Below, piece by piece: positions 56,051-64,000 of a DNA stretch of 64,000 nt. The stretch spans positions 36,487,475-36,551,474 of the forward strand of contig NC_091013.1 in assembly GCF_041296385.1 (NCBI RefSeq), given 5' to 3'. This DNA is from Aphelocoma coerulescens. Lineage: Eukaryota > Chordata > Aves > Passeriformes > Corvidae. Made by a program: the position numbers and the translations under genes. The notes under the pieces were generated by a model that had not been told where the DNA came from, ran no database searches, and was given only the letters and a program-made list of their open reading frames with translations. Position 1 is the first letter of the stretch; each line of letters opens with the position of its first letter.

Positions 56051-59000
56051 CCTTGAGGTTCAGTGACTTGAGAGATTTACACTCTTACAAATCTTTATCT
56101 TTCCAGAACAGGAATACATCACTTCTTTTCAAATGCATGGACTACTTCACCTTATCGAACAGTGATTTAATAAAGATGGAGGAATTATATGAGGAATTAT
56201 GTTTTTTTCCCCAGGGACAATTAAAACAGAGCAATATGGAGAATTAAGCATTTTTCTTTATGCTATTTCTCAGATACTTCAGGGAAGTCTTGACTTCCTC
56301 AAAATGCTTTAGGAAGCTACTGGGAGAAGAGCTTAAATTAAAGAAATCTTAAATGCAGAAGAACATAAAGGTTGCAGAAGTAGCTAAAACTGGAGGTACT
56401 GCTGAATGTACTACATACATAATATATGTAGTCAGAAACTAAGAGAAGGACTGGTAGGCATAGGCACACAATCCTGTATGAAATTTAATAACACAGGGTA
56501 ACAATAAAAACAAATAAATGTGGAAGCCTGTGTCAAGTACTCTACCAAGTGAGAATCTAAAAGTTAAGAACAAAATTAAAAGTGACAGCCAAATTTCCCA
56601 AAAAAACCACAAGTTGATTCAAGAATTTAGGATTTTTGTCATATAAAAATTATTTGTAACTTTGTGGAGTGTGTTATTTCAGGGTTGTGTTATGTTAGAG
56701 GGGTGTTATCACCATTTTAAAGGCATCCTCTACTACTACTGAAACTAACTTTTCAGACTACTCTGGAAAATTACTTCTCATCATAAGGGGACCAATCCTC
56801 TTGTCCTTGATAATATGCTCCTCTGAGATTATGATTCCAGTTAAAAAATAAAAAAAAAAACCAAAAAGCTGATTATTAGCTTTTAAAATATAATTCTAAA
56901 TCAGTGTACTGACCCTTTTTTTCTGAGGCAGCAAAAATTTTATATTTGGAAAATGAAAAACCTGTTATATTAAATAGATTGAAGGATACGGCAAATCTAT
57001 TTTAATGCCATAATAAGAACTATGTTTATCCAATAGTGAAGAATCTTAATAAACTTACTTTAAACGATCCAAATTTTTTTTATATGGCATAAGAAATACA
57101 CCTTTCTTGTCAATATTAACTTTATTATGCCTACCATTATATGCAGTGTCAGCTCCAAATCAAATATATATTTTATTTCTATCAGTTACTCAATATATAG
57201 TAGGAAGATGATGTATTCCTACTTTGTCAAAATAATATATAATTACATATTTATGTCAAGGTATCTTATGATTGTGACATAAAAATTTGGGTCTTGCACA
57301 CAGAGCTGTAAAAATCAGCCTTGCAAAAAAAGGTAAAATGTGTGTTAAGAACTGAATCCAAACCCCAAATGTTTTGAAATATCAAAGGGTACATGGAAAC
57401 CATGTCAAAGTCAGTTTAGACTCATGTGACTTACAAAATGCAGAAGGTTCTGGGAAATGGAAGGAAGCTGGCGCCATGGCTGGTTGGGTACTGAGTCATC
57501 CTTACCTCAAACCCTCTAGGTCCAAAATCCAGTCACACAGTTATTCCCACTCCATTTGGTGGAACATCATGGGCTCAAAGTAACTGTGTCTTGCCTGCAA
57601 TAAGGAATTCTGTAGCTTTTAGTCCTCACCATACCAGTATGCCGGTCTTGGCTTCATTAATATTGTGAATTTCTACTCACAGATATACAGCTTTTTGGTT
57701 ACTCAAGCGTCTGGTTTACTCAGTAGGAGGAGTCCTGCTACAGTCAAGAAGTACTTCCAGAGCTGCTCTACGGAAGCTTTGGAAATTGTATTATCTTCAT
57801 GGTATTTGGGGTGGGTTTTTTCTGTACCATTATTACATGAGGTGTCATGGATGTTGATACTGTACCTTCCAGAAGCAGAGAATGTGGGGCAAAATGTACC
57901 CACAGAAAAGCAGTTATGAATTTTTCATCTTCAGCCAGAGCACTAAGTTAAGCAATAACACCAATCTATCCTGACTTTGAACTTGCACAGTATTTTGTCA
58001 AAGCAAAGATGGATATGAGAAAAATGTTCCATATGGTCTGAAAGGTCTCTTTCTTTCTAATGCTTAGCATTTAGAAACTTGAAATTTAATTTCTCTGCCA
58101 GGTCCTGTATTGTGTGCAATTGAATCAAAGACCTAGAGCTAAACAATCTCTACTCTTATCTTCTGGAAATCAAAATTTCCCTTTAGTGTTGATGCTCTGT
58201 CTCCTTTATAATTCAGACCTCATTTCACTTCTTAAGAGATGTCCCTGAATTTTAAAACAGCATAAATAAATTTCTACTCTAAGTAAAATGCATTAATTTA
58301 TCCATCATAAATGTAATGAATTAAATAAACAAATGTAATGCAAATTGAGGCTTACACTGCCTAGCTGACATCTATCATCCCTACAGTAAATCTACAGCTC
58401 TGGGTCAGATAAACACAATCTATAGAATATGTGGGAAAAGAAAGTTCTTCATTTAATGTAAAAATACCCAGAAAACTGTTTAAGCTAGTCAGAGGAAATG
58501 CAAACTTTCTCCATTCTCCATATCTGTAAAAATTCCATATTTTTGCAATAATTTACTCCCCAGGATTTAGACACCATATTCAACACTGAAGGGAAAATGT
58601 ATGCAAGAATATCAAATGTAATTTTTCTCTTTATGTGAGGTATCCCTTCTCCAAATGCCCAAGGATAGAACTGAAATGAAGAAGAGATTTAGTAATATTT
58701 CTGATATTGGGGATGGTAGTGGTGGTGAGTTAATTCTCTTATCTTTCTTATCTTCTTTCCTCTTGCCCTCCTTGTATTATTGCACACTCTCATACTTTTT
58801 TTTCAATAAAGTAGTTTAAATGTATGCAGCACATAGGTGATGGCGGTTCAATTTCTTTCTGTGGCTGAGATCTGCTTCCTTCCTGCAAGTGCCCTCACTT
58901 TCAGGCCAGTGGGCACAGTCCTACTGCTCTTTGTCTTCTTTTGTCACCATGTGTGACATATTTCCAGTTTCATATTAATGGGAACAGAGAAGGAGAGCCT

Positions 59001-62000
59001 GGAAACAAGAATGAAATAGTCAGATAGAGGGCAGATAAATTTGTTTCCTTCATATTCTTTTTTTTCTCCAAGTCTCAGGATTTTGGTGTAATACATTTCA
59101 CCTCATCCATCACATGCAAGGGCTTCATGACTTATTACCTCCTTTTATCCAAAAGGTGATCCTCCAGGGATGTGGCTGCTCAGGACACCTGGCCCAGAGA
59201 AAAGGAAGGCAGAGTCAGATGTTCCATCCACCATCAGGCACAGGATTTCCAAATCCCAACATTTTGTTTTGCACTCACAACCTTTCTTTAAATTTGAATA
59301 TTTTTTTAATCATTGGAGAAAAAATTTTAGCCAGTTCTATCTACCTTCAAATGGCATCATGATCCCAGAGTCATGAATTTAATTTTCTGTTAGTACTATT
59401 AGCCTGTCACTTGAAACAGCTGAGTATTTGCTGGTGACTTATTAATGCAACTTCCTTCACTATTTCATTACAGTAAGTCTGAATAGTCAGCTATTCTGAG
59501 TTCATCAAAATTCCTCTAGAATCAAATTGTAAATGTAAGGCAAACAACAAATTCAGGAAAATAACTTTGCAGAGGTTTGTTGTTGGTTTTGATTATTTGT
59601 AAACAGCATTACTGTTTATAAATAAGTTTCACCCCAAACAAACTCTGGCTACTAAGAAAAACCCATCCGTGTATGATGACAGAAGGTAGTTCAGGGACCC
59701 TCTTGTGAATGACATATTGACTAGCAGAACCTCAGGTCCTGTGTTCAATGTACTGGTTTCTTTTTTCCCGTCTAAATATTCTTTAAAACAATGAAATGGG
59801 AGGCAAAGAATGAATGAAAATTTTGCATATATTTCTCTGCCTAATTTCAGCTGGCTTTTCCTCAGGATATTACCTGAATCAAGCAGCTTCAATACTATTT
59901 CTTAATAATCTCAGAGCTTCCAAAAACTAATTGATTTTCTTTACTAGCCACCAGGTGGCAATCACAAACTTCCATAAACTTAGCCTGCTCTACCAACTCT
60001 TCTTAAGTAGCTACTGCATACAGAGAATATGCTGTAAGCAGAAAGCAGAAACAGGTATCTCCATGGTGACTATGATACTGTGCTGTTTGTCATGAGTGAA
60101 ACTAGATGAAACCATGTTCATGCTTCTAAATTATGTATTTCATCTCATTAACTCCCGAGCAGATAATCTTGAAAAAAAAAAGTGTTCTGCTGAAAGATGT
60201 ACTTTGTCTCTCACAGTGCCTTTAGATAGCTTATTATACATGTGACATTTTCAGCCTTCTGGACAGTGACCATAGTGAACATTCCGGAAAAAAATCTATG
60301 TGGATTTTTAAATTGCCTTTTCTACCCAAGTAAAACATAATAATAATTTGGCTTAAGTACTTGTTTTTCTCTCTCCTATCAGGGCTTTGAGTGAGACATT
60401 GCAAAGCTATGGCAGGCAGAGAAAGAGATTCTGCACTTTCCCTCTCTATCTAATTTGGCTTTTAAAGAACTGAGAGGCCTTCAACAGAATCTTGATTTTC
60501 AACATCATTATCATACTCTGAAAACTGAAGATGGAAAGCTCTGGTCTGCATGTGTGTTTTATTTTGAACATTCCTTTTGAGAAAGATATAGCTAGACATC
60601 AGAAGATTATTTTTTTTTTCAAAAGTGTTTTAAGATCATAAACCCCACTGACTTTTGATTTTCATTTTGTTTTTCTTCCAGGTCTATTGCTCCTAGATCT
60701 TTACCTGTAGGTCTTTCAGTCTTAGCTCTCATATAGCTGGATTCACTTGAAACTGTTATCTACTTAGTTGCATTACAGCTAACTGGAAAACAAAACAACA
60801 AAAGACTGATGTAAAGAATATATTTATTTTACCTAATCTGATGGGAACCAAGTATTTTGATTATGTTGCACTTGGTTTTGTCTTTAAAAAAATGGCATAA
60901 AGAAAAAAAAAGAAAAATTGTGAAAATAATTCAAGATGCAATAAGAATATCTGGAAAAGAAAATTTAAATAATTAAAAACAAGAGAAGCCACAGGGAAAA
61001 AAAAAAAAGAAAAGAAAGGGCAGTTTAAAAACTGTTTTAAATCCTGATATTAGTTCTAGGAAAAAAACCCACCCTCCAATAGGCTTGAAGGAGCAAGGAA
61101 ATAAAAGACTTTTGTACCCAGTCTCCTGTTTGCTGGTGAAAATTACTTTTAAGAGGACATGAAAAAACAGTAATAATTAAATAATTTCAATCAACTTGAG
61201 GTAGCATAAAGACAAGACAGAACCTTATAGGCTGATACTGTCTGCCTTAATTATTTACCATTTTCTACTTTAAGTGTTCTTCAACATTTTTCTAGAGCAT
61301 TTATTAGGTACAAAGTAGGAAACTGGCAGTCTAGGTGTGTGATTTGATGTAGAAATTCCTGTGATGATGCAGTCTGTTCCTGTCTTGGGCTTTTTACTGC
61401 CTTCCAACACACACACACTGTTGTGTGTGTTTTTCTCGTCCCTGAGCAAAGCCAGATTTCCAAAGTCAAGCACATTTCCATTACAGTTTTAAATTCCCCT
61501 CTCTCATTCAGAGATAAGCTAAATTTTATTTCTTATAGTCAAATCCAGAAGAAGTACAAAGGTTTAGTATCACTACATGAAAAAAAAAAAAAAAATCAGG
61601 TAATTTCTGATTTTAAAAAGAGAGAGAGACTATCTCCATGCTGTCACCATAAAAAATACAAGGACTCTCTAGTTTCATGAATCTGAGATATTTTTCCCTG
61701 CTGATAACTTGTGGTTCTCTGTAGGAGTGGTTAGATGGCAGTGTTGTTACACTGTTCGAAGCAACCACTCATTTCTGGTTTTGTCAGAAACCACCACTTC
61801 AATCCAACATTACAAAGTCAAAGCATAATTACCACTAATGCTCCCCCTCTCTTGAGCAATGCCATCAGGGTATATCCTGCAAATGAATGGAAACTGTTAA
61901 TTATAATTATATTAGACACCCATATTGTACATTTCAGCAGCACTGGTGTCGTCTTTGGATCTTTGTTTATCATTACACAGGAGATATTAAAGTAAAAGGA

Positions 62001-64000
62001 TGGAGACCACAGTGACAACACTCCTTTATAGTATGAAAATTATGCATCCTATTTCATTAACAGCTCAGCCCAATAATTTAAAAGTGCTTGTAATTGGATT
62101 ATTCTGTGCCCATATTTTACACATATGCCACCAAAAAAAAAGAAGAGAAAGTTTAATTAATCTTTTTTTTTTAGATTGTTTACAATCTAATTAAGATGTT
62201 TGCTTTCATTGAGAAAGCAATAATATTTCATATTTATTTTGCCTTGAAACATGTATCTTCATTTTCAACCCAACCTCCAGGGAACTGTTTCAAGTAGAGC
62301 TATAGTATGTGTACAGTACAAAATCCCGTCTCTGAAGAAACTGGGGAATAGCATGTACTTTCTTAGCTCTTCATCCTTTCTTCTTCTCACCAATTTTCCT
62401 AACTCTGTTTTCCTTTTCACAAAAACCCTAGTTTATTCTTAGTTTCCTGACCTTTCCAGAAAAGACCTGTCATCTTTTGCTTAGCATTTTATTTAGCCGA
62501 TATTCCACTAACTGTCTGGTGCACCTCCCTGACATTTTTCAGCTATGCTGAATCCTGACTGCTGCACTGACTCTGCAGGTGTGTTACTTTCTTTAAACTT
62601 CTGCTGAGTCTTCCTAGAGCTTGCCTGAAATTAGTATTAGGAAAGTATCCCTTTAAGCACCCACAAACACATTCATTTGTACTACTTTAACTAAGCCAGT
62701 ATGACTAAATTACTGCAATGCAACCCTCTGCAGTGGTGATGCAATTGTACTGCTGTAGAAGACCTGCTGGCTGTAAATGTACATCTTTTCCAGTTATAGC
62801 GGGGCTGAGTAAGCTGTTAAAGCCTGCAGTAGATCCTTACTCAGGTCCTAGCAAACATCTCTACCAGTGTTTTCTCCATCTGAAAGTCAGCTTCCACAGT
62901 TCTATAATGTTCCATGCAAAATGAGCCAAATCTTCAAGGAATTGCACATCATTTTGAACTGATTAAATCATTAAGCATGCAACGTTTTCCTAATCAAACC
63001 AAGATCATAAACCGGAAAAGAGCTATCTCACAAAAGTGCAAAATAAAAGTGCCAGGACTCGGCTTTTCCTCACTGTAATGAACAGAAGGTTGTTCAAATA
63101 GCCTTTTACTGTCCTAAATCATCCTGCAAAATAGTTGGCTGCTCATACCCATTGCAGTAGACCTTTTAAGCACCACACAGATATTTATCCTTGAAAAGCA
63201 ATGCCTGGGTATTTTTCTTTGTCCCTGGTACGATTTTACAATCTTCCTCAAACCTAATTTGGTCTTCTACTGGGATTTCTGCCATGTGGCCAGTAGTCTG
63301 GAAGCTCCAGGAGCTGCAGGGCCAGATGAGGTGCTCAGGGCTGCTGGGGACTGTGTGTACAGCAGAGAACCTTGAAGGCTTCACTGCAGGCAGTGTTCCT
63401 TGGGCTCCCCAGCACTGCAGGAGCTTGCCATGGGGCGTGCCCATGGAGGAGGGAATCAGAAAGCCAGCTCTTAATGAAACAGATTTTTCCTAAGAAACCT
63501 TCCTGGATCCAGCTGGGAAATTAGAAGAATTTGACATGTTTTGGTGGAACATTTGAAATGTTGTTAAATGTGCATTTCCCAGTGGAAGGTTTCCAGACAG
63601 CTGTCATAAATTCAGGACAAAAGAGATAAACAAACAATTGAAGACACCCTAACCATTCTCTTCTGTTCTTTGCATTAATGCCTCAGAAACTCACTTGCAA
63701 CAAAATCCTTTGAGTGTATTCACTTTATCTGCACTCAGAGACAATTCTGTTGACATTTTGCCAGTCTTCAGATAGAAATCATCTTCCAGAAGAAGTGATA
63801 GCGATTCAGCACGAATATATGATGAATATACCTTCATTCATCTGCAATGCCCAAGCAGAGTATCTATTATATATCTGTTCTCCACACAAAGAATTACTCA
63901 TAAGCAATTATTAGATCAATGTTGACATTGCCATATATTCAGTCAGCTCCCATGTCCTTGTTATGTCTCAGGGAGAGATATACATGTAGATCTTCATATA
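56051..64000. other. Downstream flank, no recognisable gene
   Basis: AT-rich presumably intergenic DNA. Minor items only: poly-A runs near 60903, 61000 and 61582, a CA/TG dyad at 61407-61431, and a slightly GC-richer patch at 63290-63450 with overlapping 100- and 92-codon frames on opposite strands and no recognisable homology. No CR1, LTR or RNA gene was recognised. Confidence 0.5.
61407..61431. repeat. CA/TG inverted dyad
   Basis: AACACACACACA and TGTGTGTGTT flank a CTGT spacer, making a perfect short hairpin-capable dyad rather than a plain CA microsatellite. Confidence 0.7.

Noticed and set aside
63191..63493. Opposed 100- and 92-codon ORFs near the window end
   Set aside because: No recognisable homology, and they are antisense to each other in a mildly GC-richer patch. 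Left unannotated as genes.

Overview
The window is vertebrate nuclear DNA from a bird, most likely a passerine. It is AT-rich, has almost no coding sequence, and carries chicken-repeat-1 (CR1) LINE fragments with the diagnostic ATTCTATG-type octamer tails and avian-type retroviral LTRs. Almost all of the long open frames are chance frames or repeat-derived.

The only host gene I can support is the 3' half of NALF1 (FAM155A), the ancillary subunit of the NALCN sodium-leak channel, on the + strand. Exon 2 (30575-30746) encodes a cysteine-rich segment. Exon 3 (44252-44547) encodes the rest of that domain, the C-terminal hydrophobic segment and the stop. The first 30.5 kb is intron 1 (5' exon outside the window), 30.7-44.25 kb is intron 2, and 44.55 kb onward is 3' UTR followed by apparent intergenic DNA.

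Repeats dominate the rest. CR1 fragments lie at 4.7-5.2, 7.35-7.5, 10.3-10.6, 11.9-13.5 (interrupted), 19.9-20.2, 25.04-25.16, 28.5-29.0, 37.9-41.9 (interrupted) and 54.5-56.0 kb. At 12.1-13.3 kb there is a Russian-doll nest: a CR1 holds an LTR flanked by the 5-bp duplication CTTCC, and that LTR holds a second LTR flanked by the 4-bp duplication CAGC. A further LTR-like block ends at 20836.

The most unusual object is a compact, defective endogenous retrovirus at 39527-41834, on the - strand inside a CR1 in NALF1 intron 2. Two direct LTR-like repeats of about 265 bp flank only about 1.8 kb. In place of pol and env that interval holds a gag-position ORF, a CpG-rich block, and an open frame for a Y-box-type cold-shock domain with a non-standard Pro/aromatic tail. 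The frame ends flush against a polypurine tract. The layout resembles an acute-transforming-type retrovirus that captured a host nucleic-acid-binding gene, and it is the best candidate here for something not previously described.
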